From positions 1-16,141 of the forward strand of contig JAIXUZ010000247.1 of the NCBI GenBank assembly GCA_027483285.1: a DNA stretch of 16,141 nt, in the 5' to 3' direction. A model generated the notes under the pieces. The model saw only the letters and a list, made by a program, of their open reading frames with translations, was not told where the DNA came from and searched no databases. This DNA comes from Bacteroidota bacterium (lineage in GTDB: Bacteria; Bacteroidota; Bacteroidia; CAMBQF01). Positions 1-7,379 of this stretch are shown piece after piece. A program made the translations under genes and the position numbers. Positions within the stretch are counted from its first letter, which is position 1. Each line of letters opens with the position of its first letter.

Positions 1-3
1 TAA

Positions 4-918
4 ATGGCGCACAACCACAACCATAATCATTCGCATGGGCATAGCCACGGCCACCATCATCATGGCGAAGCCAATATAAGTTTTGCCTTTTGGCTGAATA
101 CGGCTTTTGCAATTATAGAGTTGGTAGGCGGATACCTTACCAATAGCGTTGCTATTATGAGCGATGCACTGCATGATTTTGGCGACAGTTTTTCGTTAGG
201 CATATCGTGGTATTTCCAAAGGGTATCTAAAAAGAAACGCGATCAAAAATACTCGTACGGATACAAACGGTTTTCGTTACTAGGGGCTTTTATAAACTCT
301 ATAGTGCTTACCGTAGGTTCTGTTATTATTATTGAAGAGTCTGTTCGTCGGGTCTTAAGTCCCGCACAGCCCAATGCCGATGGTATGATATGGCTTGCTG
401 TGTTAGGTATTGCAGCGAATGGCCTGGCCATGCTTCGCCTTAAAAAAGGCAAGAGTATTAATGAGCGTGTTGTTTACCTGCATTTTATAGAAGATGTATT
501 AGGCTGGGTTGCCGTATTAATTGGGGCTATTGTAATGAAGTTTTTTACCGTACCCGTTCTCGACCCAATCCTTTCTATAGCCATTGCAGCCTATATATTA
601 TTGAATGTGTACCGCAATATTAAAGAGTCGCTAAAAATTGTATTGCAGGCAGCGCCCGAAAATGTTTCTGAAGAAAAGATAAAAGAAGCCTTGGCTAAAT
701 ACCCCGAAGTTATATCGGTACACGATATCCATATCTGGACCATGGACGGAGAGTATAATGTACTATCCATGCACATTGTGGTTAGCCCCGAAAAAGCAAT
801 TGGCGACTTGGAGAGCCTTAAGGCCAAAATTAAGCACGCCATGGAGCATATGGATATAAGCCATACTACCCTAGAGATGGAAACCGACCAGGCCCATTGC
901 GGGCAGGTGGATTGTTAA
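4..918 (+). CDS. Cation diffusion facilitator, zinc-type efflux transporter
   Basis: Inner-membrane antiporter of the CDF family, expected to export Zn2+ (possibly Co2+/Cd2+) in exchange for protons. The first 20 residues hold 11 histidines, a typical cytosolic metal-sensing or loading tail. Six hydrophobic segments follow, roughly between residues 25 and 205. The metal-site signatures are clear: HxxxD in TM2 (H57, D61, inside SDALHDFGD) and HxxxD in TM5 (H160, D164). The His-Asp pairing is the Zn-selective arrangement rather than the all-Asp Mn/Fe type. The C-terminal cytosolic domain (about 210-304) carries HDIHIW near 240 and ends in a Cys/His-containing tail (HCGQVDC). At 304 residues it is full length for the CzcD/ZitB class. 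A TAA triplet lies immediately before the ATG, so an upstream gene may end there. Family call is secure; the exact metal is inferred. Confidence 0.95.
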   Translation: MAHNHNHNHSHGHSHGHHHHGEANISFAFWLNTAFAIIELVGGYLTNSVAIMSDALHDFGDSFSLGISWYFQRVSKKKRDQKYSYGYKRFSLLGAFINSIVLTVGSVIIIEESVRRVLSPAQPNADGMIWLAVLGIAANGLAMLRLKKGKSINERVVYLHFIEDVLGWVAVLIGAIVMKFFTVPVLDPILSIAIAAYILLNVYRNIKESLKIVLQAAPENVSEEKIKEALAKYPEVISVHDIHIWTMDGEYNVLSMHIVVSPEKAIGDLESLKAKIKHAMEHMDISHTTLEMETDQAHCGQVDC

Positions 919-982
919 CCGACATTGTTTGAGGGAAACCCTGTTAATACCTTTTATTTAAAACAAGTGGTTTAGATAATTT

Positions 983-1014
983 AATTCTGCATTTTGCATT
1001 CTGAACTTTGAATT
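983..1014 (+). repeat. Solo copy of the GAATTCTGCATT-type short repeat
   Basis: An AT-rich block of words related to TTCTGCATT, TTGCATTCTGAA and TTTGAATT. Positions 991-1005 (ATTTTGCATTCTGAA) match exactly, on the other strand, positions 13340 down to 13326 in the left arm of the repeat flanking the four-helix-bundle gene. It lies between the CDF gene and the ABC permease and ends just before the permease's in-frame TAA (1014-1016) and TTG start. No four-helix gene lies beside it, so it resembles a solo footprint of the cassette at 13310-13738. Confidence 0.6.
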
Positions 1015-1016
1015 AA

Positions 1017-2084
1017 TTGGCGCGCTACATTCTAAATAAAATCGGTTACAGTTTATTGGTGCTATGGGGCGTAGCCACAGTGGTCTTCTTTTTATTTAAC
1101 CTCCAGTCGGGCGACCCTGCCCGCATGGTTGCCGGCCAGCGTGCCGACGAGAAATCGTTAGCCGCCATCCGTAAAGATTTAGGCCTTAACCAGCCACTCT
1201 TTATGCGGTATGTTTTTTACCTGAATGATATTTCTCCAATCTCTATAAACGAGATGGAAGATAAAGAAAGTGGGGCTTTCTTGCAGTCTGATAACTACCT
1301 TAAAGTGCTGTCTATAGGCAGCAGGGCCCTGGTGCTTAAGACACCCTACCTGCGGCGCTCCTTTCAGTCGCGCCGGCCTGTTGGCGATGTAATTGCCGAT
1401 GCAATGCCTGCCACGGCCGCGTTAGCATTTGCAGCAATTATCTTCGCAACCATTGTCGGTATTTTTCTGGGTATTGTATGCGCCTTGTTTAAAGATAAGT
1501 GGTTGGACAGGCTGATACTTTTTATGGCATCCCTATGTACTGCGGGGCCGTCATTCTTTGTAGGCATAATAGTAGCTTGGCTGTTTGGCTTTGTGCTAAC
1601 CAACTACACGGGCTTAAACACTACGGGCAACCTATACAGTATCGACCCTTTTGCCGGCCGCTACCTCGACCTTAAAAATATCATACTCCCTGCCCTTACA
1701 CTGGGTATCCGACCATTAGCTATTATTACTCAACTGGCACGCAATGCCATGTTAGAAACCCTGGGTATGGATTACATCCGCACGGCTAAAGCAAAAGGCT
1801 TAAAGTTTAGTAAAATACTGTGGACCCATGCCCTGCAAAATTCATTGAATCCATTAGTAACAGCAATTTCGGGTTGGTTTGCCGGTATGATGGCCGGTGC
1901 TGTGTTTATAGAATACATCTTTGGCTGGCGCGGCATTGGTAACGAAATGGTCGAAGCCCTTTCCAAATACGACCTCCCCGTGGTTATGGGTGCAGTGCTG
2001 GTAATTGCCTCTGTCTTTGTAATCGTCAACCTGCTGGTTGATATTATTTACGGCCTTATCGATCCACGGATAAGGGTAAAATAG
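1017..2084 (+). CDS. ABC transporter permease, DppB/OppB type
   Basis: Membrane subunit of a peptide/nickel-type ABC importer (BPD_transp_1 family). TM1 spans about residues 10-28. The family's LGLNQPLFMRY segment is at 55-65, five further membrane segments lie between about 132 and 347, and the ATPase-contacting EAA loop is at about 253-275 (YIRTAKAKGLKFSKILWTHA). The C-terminus IDPRIRVK is typical. The start must be TTG at 1017, because TAA at 1014-1016 is in frame directly upstream and the second residue begins the conserved ARYIL start. A short AT repeat abuts this start and may have replaced an original ATG. About 45-50 residues (roughly 68-118) between the LGLNQPL segment and the RRPVGDVI segment are more than I expect in DppB. 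No second permease, ATPase or binding protein is in the window, so the substrate is unknown. Confidence 0.9.
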   Translation: MARYILNKIGYSLLVLWGVATVVFFLFNLQSGDPARMVAGQRADEKSLAAIRKDLGLNQPLFMRYVFYLNDISPISINEMEDKESGAFLQSDNYLKVLSIGSRALVLKTPYLRRSFQSRRPVGDVIADAMPATAALAFAAIIFATIVGIFLGIVCALFKDKWLDRLILFMASLCTAGPSFFVGIIVAWLFGFVLTNYTGLNTTGNLYSIDPFAGRYLDLKNIILPALTLGIRPLAIITQLARNAMLETLGMDYIRTAKAKGLKFSKILWTHALQNSLNPLVTAISGWFAGMMAGAVFIEYIFGWRGIGNEMVEALSKYDLPVVMGAVLVIASVFVIVNLLVDIIYGLIDPRIRVK

Positions 2085-2085
2085 C

Positions 2086-2697
2086 ATGGCAAGTTTTCCT
2101 GAAAAATATAAGGTAGTTACAGAGGTATTTGCTTTAGGCATTTTAAATGGGGTTATTGAAAAGCAGCAAATAATAGACTGGGCTGACAATATAATTAGAA
2201 ATGAGAATGAACCTGATTTTGTCATTCTGGAATTATCGCTCATCAATACTAAAAGTAACTCTGACATCCTCTCGCTGTTGAATGAATATAGGGAAGAGTC
2301 TATTCATATAATTTCTGCCCGGGCCTATATGGCAATGGTTTATCATAAACTATTAAATGGGCAACTGGAAGTACAACAAGTAGTTAATGCAATTTATGCT
2401 TTAGTGCCTTCAGAGTTGATAAGCGGTTATGAAGAACGAAGGATTTACACCATGGAATATGAGAATGATTCTATTGATAATGGTTATTTTAATATTACCG
2501 CAGAAGAGGTAAAAACCAATGCTATAGAGTTTCTTTCACTTTATAAAGAATTTTCAATGGATAACATACCTGATTGGAGGAAAATTAATACCGAAGTAGA
2601 ATTAAAACTAGTGCTATTGGAAAAGGAGAATGAAATTAAAACAAAGGAATTCCAAATTAAACATGCCCCTAAAACACCATGGTGGAAATTTTGGTAA
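2086..2697 (+). CDS. Hypothetical protein, 203 residues, adjoining the permease
   Basis: I do not recognise this family. The ATG lies one base after the permease TAG, so translation is probably coupled. No signal peptide or membrane segment is visible, so it should be cytosolic. The first 120 residues look mostly helical and acidic (NNIIRNENEPDF-like stretches, then a SLLNEYREES segment). Residues 165-190 are rich in Glu and Lys and could be a short coiled coil. The protein ends in an unusual aromatic tail, TPWWKFW, which might contact a membrane or partner. Base composition is visibly more AT-rich than the permease before it, hinting at separate ancestry. The reading frame is open across 203 codons and a strong terminator follows closely, both supporting a real gene. 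Function is unknown; a role with the permease is only inferred from position. Confidence 0.7.
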   Translation: MASFPEKYKVVTEVFALGILNGVIEKQQIIDWADNIIRNENEPDFVILELSLINTKSNSDILSLLNEYREESIHIISARAYMAMVYHKLLNGQLEVQQVVNAIYALVPSELISGYEERRIYTMEYENDSIDNGYFNITAEEVKTNAIEFLSLYKEFSMDNIPDWRKINTEVELKLVLLEKENEIKTKEFQIKHAPKTPWWKFW

Positions 2698-2719
2698 TGT
2701 ATTCCGACTACTGACTACT

Positions 2720-2756
2720 AAAAAAAAAGCCCCTTGCATTGCAAGGGGCTTTTTTT
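2720..2756. terminator. Strong bidirectional intrinsic terminator
   Basis: A 9-bp GC-rich stem, GCCCCTTGC (2729-2737) with GCAAGGGGC (2741-2749), has a 3-base loop. It is flanked by an A run (2720-2728) and a T run (2750-2756) that extend the pairing. It gives a U-tract on both strands and sits between the convergent 203-residue gene (+) and the SlyD gene (-), terminating both. Confidence 0.93.
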
Positions 2757-2760
2757 AATA

Positions 2761-3279
2761 TTAATGATGGTGTCCACCTGGTCCGTGAACGTGGCCATGG
2801 GCCAGTTCCTCTTCCGAAGCTTCGCGTACTTCTACAATAGTGCCGGTAAAATGTAGGTTTTTACCTGCCAGCTCGTGGTTAAAGTCCATAGTAATTTCTT
2901 CAGGGCTTATGCTAACCACTTTCGCCATATAGCGGTAACCTTCGTTATCGGTCATTGGTATGCGGTTGCCTTCAAAAACCACTTCGCTGTCAAGCTCTTC
3001 ACCTTCCGGTGCAAATACTGATTTTGGAAGCTTTACAATGTTCTCGTCGCTGGCAACGCCGTAGCCATTTTCTGGCGAAATCATAAAATCAAAAGAATCG
3101 CCTACAGTTTTGCCTGCAAGGTTTTCTTCAAATTCAGGTAATAAATTGCCTGCTCCGAAAAGAAAAACAAGCGGGGTTTCTTTAGTCGTTTTCTCAACAA
3201 AAGATTTGTCTGCAGGGTCGCTATCAAATGTACTCAAAGAGTAGTCAACACCAACCACAGTGTTAGGTCCTATTTGCAT
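2761..3279 (-). CDS. slyD: FKBP-type peptidyl-prolyl cis-trans isomerase, SlyD-like
   Basis: Cytosolic prolyl isomerase and chaperone of the SlyD group. The order is an N-terminal FKBP strand with VVGVDYSL (8-15), the FKBP core with PLVFLFGAGNLLPEFEENL (36-54), an inserted flap domain (about 70-130), and the closing FKBP strand (about 132-155, NHELAGKNLHF). The tail REASEEELAHGHVHG is very close to the E. coli SlyD tail. The last dozen residues include six histidines, which in SlyD bind Ni2+ or Zn2+ and feed metallocentre assembly. The tail is shorter than in E. coli SlyD and has no cysteines. At 172 residues it is close to the family size. A TAnnTTTG promoter box lies 36 bases upstream and the shared terminator follows the stop. 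It appears monocistronic. Confidence 0.93.
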   Translation of the reverse strand: MQIGPNTVVGVDYSLSTFDSDPADKSFVEKTTKETPLVFLFGAGNLLPEFEENLAGKTVGDSFDFMISPENGYGVASDENIVKLPKSVFAPEGEELDSEVVFEGNRIPMTDNEGYRYMAKVVSISPEEITMDFNHELAGKNLHFTGTIVEVREASEEELAHGHVHGPGGHHH

Positions 3280-3314
3280 GGTAAGGATATTGTTTTATTT
3301 ATTTTTATATTGAA

Positions 3315-3322
3315 CAAAGGTA
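3315..3322 (-). promoter_or_regulatory. Bacteroidota -7 box for slyD
   Basis: Read on the minus strand this is TACCTTTG, an exact match to the Bacteroidota -7 consensus TAnnTTTG. It lies 36 bases before the slyD ATG, giving a leader of about 25-30 bases. I see no clear TTTG-type -33 element at the usual spacing. Confidence 0.6.
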
Positions 3323-3385
3323 GCATAATTTTACCGTTTAAGGCTGAGATTATATTTTCAGCACAAGATTTGTAACACACTCTGT

Positions 3386-5062
3386 ATGAAAAAGGTTGTA
3401 CCGGCTATATTATTCCTGTTTACTATCTCTATTGGCAATGCCCAAATGTTGTTTGAAAAAGGGAGCGGCTTCACCAGGGCCGACTCGCTCAGGGGCACAT
3501 TAACACCTTTGCGCACGTGTTACGATGTAGTGTATTACGACCTGTATGTTGATGTAAACCATAAGGATAAATCATTGGCCGGAAACAATACAATGGTGTT
3601 CAAAACCATGGCCGATTTTGAACAGTTGCAGGTAGACCTTAGCAGCAAGCTTACTATTGATAGTATTGTATATAACAACAAGCAACTTAAATATACCCGG
3701 GAGTTTAATGCCGTCTTTGTAAAATTCCCAGCAATAGTTAAAAAGGGTGAGGTAGAGCGCATCAAAATATATTACCATGGTTTCCCCACCGTTGCTAAAA
3801 TGGCTCCTTGGGATGGCGGCCTTGTTTTTAGCGTAGATGATGAAGGCAAGCCCTGGCTTTCTGTTGCCTGCGAGGGTATTGGCGCCAGCACCTGGTGGCC
3901 TTGTAAAGACCCCCTTAGCGATGAGCCTGATAGTATGGCTATCTCTGGCCCTGCGCCCAAAGGCTTGCAGTTTATATCAAACGGCCGCCTGCGCAAAAGC
4001 TATAACCTTAAAGATGGGCGCGAGGTTAATACCTGGTTTGTATCGTACCCCATAAATACTTACAACGCTACCTATTATATAGGTAACTATGAGAATTTTA
4101 CCGATACATACACAAGCCCCACAGGCAAAAAGCTCGACCTTGATTACTACGTTATGCCTTATAATATAGACAAGGCCAAAAAGCAGTTTGAAGAAGTTAA
4201 GCCAATGATGAAGTGCTTTGAGCAATTCTTTGGCCCGTATCCGTTTTGGAATGATGGCTATAAACTGGTAGAATCTTCATACCTGGGTATGGAACACCAA
4301 AGTGCTATTGCTTATGGCAACGGGTATAAAAATGGCTATGCTGGCATGGACTTTTCAGGCTATGGGCTTAACTATGATTTTATAATCATTCACGAGTCGG
4401 GCCACGAGTGGTGGGGCAACAACATAACCATGGCAGATATGGCCGATATGTGGATTAGCGAAGGCTTTTGTACATACTCTGAAGTGGTGTATGTAGAATG
4501 CCGTTACGGTGTTAAAGATGCCCTTAAGTACATCAACAACAAAAAGAAATCAGTAGAAAACGACAAGCCCATTATTGGTGCATACGGCGTAAACAATGAG
4601 GGTTCAGGCGATATGTACAACAAAGGTGCCCTTATGATTCATACCCTGCGTAGCGTTATTAATAATGATAAGTTATTCTTTGATATAATGCTTGGCTTGC
4701 AAAAAGACTTTGGACTTAAGCAGGTTACTACTGACGATATTGTAAACTACTACAACACCAAAACCGGCTTAAACCTAACTCCTATATTCAACCAGTATTT
4801 AAAGTATACAAGTATACCTAAGTTTGAATACAGCCTTAAAACCAATGGCGATAAAACAACTTTCCGTTACCGTTGGAATACTGATGTAAAAGACTTTGCC
4901 ATGCCGTTGGATATTTTTGTTGGCAATGGCGACAAAACTGTAGAACAACGCATAAGCCCTACAACCGAGTGGCAAACTATGGTGTTAATGGGCGAAGGCA
5001 TTAGCCCAACCATTAATGTTGATACCGACCACTACTACATTAAAGTGTTAGGATTGGAATAA
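3386..5062 (+). CDS. Secreted M1-family zinc metallopeptidase (aminopeptidase)
   Basis: Exported aminopeptidase expected to remove N-terminal residues from peptides. A signal peptide (MKKVVPAILFLFTISIGNAQ) is cut near residue 20. The N-terminal beta domain (about 40-240) precedes the thermolysin-like catalytic domain. Zinc ligands are H336 and H340 in HESGH with E359 in ISEG, exactly 18 residues on; E337 is the catalytic base. Y411 (MYNKGALM) matches the family's catalytic tyrosine. The exopeptidase motif GxMEN appears as GMEH (301-304), so the usual Asn is His. At 558 residues the protein stops after a short C-terminal beta domain and lacks the large helical domain of PepN or the ERAP type, as in many Bacteroidota M1 enzymes. 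It is followed by a REP-like element rather than directly by the acylases. Substrate is unknown. Confidence 0.93.
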   Translation: MKKVVPAILFLFTISIGNAQMLFEKGSGFTRADSLRGTLTPLRTCYDVVYYDLYVDVNHKDKSLAGNNTMVFKTMADFEQLQVDLSSKLTIDSIVYNNKQLKYTREFNAVFVKFPAIVKKGEVERIKIYYHGFPTVAKMAPWDGGLVFSVDDEGKPWLSVACEGIGASTWWPCKDPLSDEPDSMAISGPAPKGLQFISNGRLRKSYNLKDGREVNTWFVSYPINTYNATYYIGNYENFTDTYTSPTGKKLDLDYYVMPYNIDKAKKQFEEVKPMMKCFEQFFGPYPFWNDGYKLVESSYLGMEHQSAIAYGNGYKNGYAGMDFSGYGLNYDFIIIHESGHEWWGNNITMADMADMWISEGFCTYSEVVYVECRYGVKDALKYINNKKKSVENDKPIIGAYGVNNEGSGDMYNKGALMIHTLRSVINNDKLFFDIMLGLQKDFGLKQVTTDDIVNYYNTKTGLNLTPIFNQYLKYTSIPKFEYSLKTNGDKTTFRYRWNTDVKDFAMPLDIFVGNGDKTVEQRISPTTEWQTMVLMGEGISPTINVDTDHYYIKVLGLE

Positions 5063-5094
5063 GATATTTCTTTTAAAAGCATGGGTAGCGATTT

Positions 5095-5152
5095 AACTCC
5101 CCTCCTTTTTAAGGAGGGGTAATTACGACTGTATAGTCGTAATGGGGTGGTT
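5095..5152. repeat. REP-like double-hairpin element
   Basis: Two perfect hairpins lie in series. The first is CCCCTCCTT (5099-5107) with AAGGAGGGG (5111-5119) and a 3-base loop. The second is ATTACGACT (5122-5130) with AGTCGTAAT (5135-5143) and a 4-base loop. The element ends in GGGGTGGTT (5144-5152), which is nearly complementary to its AACTCCCC start (5095-5102). This layout resembles small dispersed intergenic elements of Bacteroidota genomes. It lies 33 bases after the M1 peptidase stop and could also terminate or stabilise that mRNA. No T-tract follows the hairpins, so it is not a classic terminator. The rest of the 5063-5274 gap shows nothing I can name. Confidence 0.65.
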
Positions 5153-5274
5153 ACACTTCAAGGCTCAAAATTAAATTATCGTTAACCATAAAATTATTTT
5201 CAATTTCTTGCGTTTTTGGTTTATTATTTGCTGATATTTAGGCAATTCAATTTAATTCTTATTCCTCCTCTCCA

Positions 5275-7353
5275 ATGCAGAAGTATTTTTACCTGGTAGT
5301 ATTTACTATTATGGTTGCCGCAGGCGTATCAGCCCAACCTACGTTTAACCCCGACAGCATTACCATAGTGCGCGATAAATGGGGTGTTCCACACATTTAC
5401 GGAAAAACAGATGCCGATGCAGCCTATGGCTTAGCATGGGCAAATGCCGAAGACAATTTTGTCGAAATGCAGAACAACCTGCTGCAAGGCCTTGGCCGTT
5501 TAGGCATGGCAAAAGGTAAAGAAGGTGCCATCCGCGACTATCTGGCTAAGTCTATCCGCGTAAAAGACATTGTAGATAAACTATATGAAACAGATATTAC
5601 CCCACAGTTTAAAACTTACCTGCAAGGCTTTGCTGCTGGCGTAAATGCTTATGCAAAAGCCCATCCCAAAGAGGTTATCTACAAAAGGGTATTCCCTATT
5701 TCCCCTAAAGACATTTTAACAAACTTTACATTTACCAATGCCCTTATTTCTTTTGTTCACCAACCTATCCAAAAAATTATTGCTGGTAAGTATGATGATG
5801 AACAAGTGCCTTGGGGTTCAAACGGTATCGCTTTCAAATCTAACAAAACTGCCGATGGCTCAACTTTTTTAGCCTGCAACCCGCATCAACCTTTCGAAGG
5901 TCAGATGTCGTTTTACGAGGCACATTTAAATAGCGATGAAGGCTTAAATGTCCTTGGTGCTTTATTTCCCGGTGGCAGCAGTGTATTCATCGGCTCTAAC
6001 AAAAACCTGGGTTGGACTCACACCTTCAACGGCCTTGATTTGGTTGATACCTACAAACTAAAAATGCACCCAAAGAAAAAGCTTTGGTATGAGTTTGATG
6101 GCAAATGGAAAAAGCTGGAAGTACGTACCTCGTGGCTTAAGGTTAAAGTTAAAGGCCTTGTGGTTTGGGTTCCAAAAAAATCGTACTGGAGCGAGTATGG
6201 TGCAACCTTCCAATCGGGCAAAAACAAAAAAGAATTTTACAGCGTACGCTTCCCTGCAAATATGAATATCAAAGCAGCACAGCAATGGTATTATATGAAC
6301 AAAGCTACCAATTACGACCAGTTCCACACCGCCCTAGAGCAAATTGGCATTGTCCGTTTTAATATTGTGTATGCCGATAGGCAGGATAATATATATTACA
6401 TATCTAACGGCCGCATACCTGTTAGGGCCAAAGGCTATAACTGGGATGGTATAGTTCCGGGCAATACATCAAAAACATTGTGGACAGAAACCTATCCCTT
6501 AGATAGCCTACCGCAGTTACTTAACCCTGATTGTGGCTATGTTTACAATACCAACAACTCTGAGTTTTATGCTACAGGCCAGGAATGTAATAGCGACTCA
6601 GGTAAATATTGCCGCGATATGGGCTTTTGGTATGGCAACAACAACCGTGCATACCGCATGCTCGAGTTAATTGAAAAACAGGAGAAGTTTACATTTGATG
6701 AATTTAAAATCTTAAAGTTTGATCAAACCTTCCCAAAAGAAAGTAAGTTTTTCCAATCATTAAAACCATTGTTTGCGCTTGATGTAGCTAAATATCCTGA
6801 CTTAAGTGAGGTAATGGTAAAGATTAACAAATGGGATTTTTCTTGTGGCGCTGATAGCAAAGACGCAACCCTGCCTTTACTAGCTATTAAATACATATTT
6901 AAAAAGCACCACTATGGCCAGGTTGAATTAGAGCGTGGTATTTTTCTTCCTGATTCGGTTTATGCAAATGCCCTGCGCCACACCCGCGATTTACTTATTA
7001 CCAACTTCAAAACCATTGATGTACCGTTGGGTAGCGTACAACGCTTGCAACGCGGCAATGTAGATTTGCCCGTAGGTGGTGCGCCCGATGTGTTAGCAGC
7101 CCTGCATACTGAACCCTTATCTAATGGCCGTGAACTAGCGGTAGGTGGCGATACCTATGTGCAATTGGTGCGCTTTACTAAAGATAGCCTGCCGCAGATA
7201 GAAAGTCTTTTACCTTGCGGTAACAGCAACAGGCCCGAGAGCCCCCATTATACAGACCAAATGGAGCTGTACACTAAACAACAAACTAAAAAGATGACCT
7301 TGGACAAAGCCACCATCTTCCGCGATGCAGAACGTATTTATCATCCCAAATAA
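5275..7353 (+). CDS. Penicillin acylase family (PvdQ-like) N-acyl amidase, first of a tandem pair
   Basis: Periplasmic Ntn hydrolase that should mature by self-cleavage into alpha and beta chains and cut an acyl amide bond. A signal peptide ends near residue 20 (VSAQ). The alpha chain runs about 22-181 with IVRDKWGVPHIYGKTD (31-46). Cleavage is predicted between G181 and S182 (WGSNGIAF), making S182 the catalytic beta-Ser1. H204 in NPHQP falls at beta-23, the position of the catalytic His in PvdQ. LGWTHTFNG (245-253) matches the LAWTHTV segment of the AHL/aculeacin acylase branch. The oxyanion Asn is probably in YNTNN (424-428). At 692 residues it is a normal family length. A near-copy follows 26 bases later, so the two are almost certainly co-transcribed. 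Substrate could be an acyl-homoserine lactone, lipopeptide or N-acyl amino acid; the sequence does not decide. Confidence 0.92.
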   Translation: MQKYFYLVVFTIMVAAGVSAQPTFNPDSITIVRDKWGVPHIYGKTDADAAYGLAWANAEDNFVEMQNNLLQGLGRLGMAKGKEGAIRDYLAKSIRVKDIVDKLYETDITPQFKTYLQGFAAGVNAYAKAHPKEVIYKRVFPISPKDILTNFTFTNALISFVHQPIQKIIAGKYDDEQVPWGSNGIAFKSNKTADGSTFLACNPHQPFEGQMSFYEAHLNSDEGLNVLGALFPGGSSVFIGSNKNLGWTHTFNGLDLVDTYKLKMHPKKKLWYEFDGKWKKLEVRTSWLKVKVKGLVVWVPKKSYWSEYGATFQSGKNKKEFYSVRFPANMNIKAAQQWYYMNKATNYDQFHTALEQIGIVRFNIVYADRQDNIYYISNGRIPVRAKGYNWDGIVPGNTSKTLWTETYPLDSLPQLLNPDCGYVYNTNNSEFYATGQECNSDSGKYCRDMGFWYGNNNRAYRMLELIEKQEKFTFDEFKILKFDQTFPKESKFFQSLKPLFALDVAKYPDLSEVMVKINKWDFSCGADSKDATLPLLAIKYIFKKHHYGQVELERGIFLPDSVYANALRHTRDLLITNFKTIDVPLGSVQRLQRGNVDLPVGGAPDVLAALHTEPLSNGRELAVGGDTYVQLVRFTKDSLPQIESLLPCGNSNRPESPHYTDQMELYTKQQTKKMTLDKATIFRDAERIYHPK

Positions 7354-7379
7354 AAACTATTAATACCTCGATAACCAAA

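Noticed and set aside
932..942. Small AGGG-AAA-CCCT hairpin after the CDF gene
   Set aside because: The 4-bp stem has no T-tract and is too weak to call a terminator.
1854..2267. A 137-codon open frame on the minus strand across the permease/hypothetical junction
   Set aside because: It runs antisense across two supported genes, its composition is not protein-like, and no start context or promoter is visible.
2704..2719. Tandem GACTACT words just before the terminator
   Set aside because: Only two short units are present; too little to call a repeat element, though it may be a decayed remnant.
1..3300. Two His-rich metal-binding tails close together (CDF N-terminus, SlyD C-terminus)
   Set aside because: Both tails are normal for their families, and the genes are convergent and separated by two genes and a terminator, so a shared metal system is not supported.
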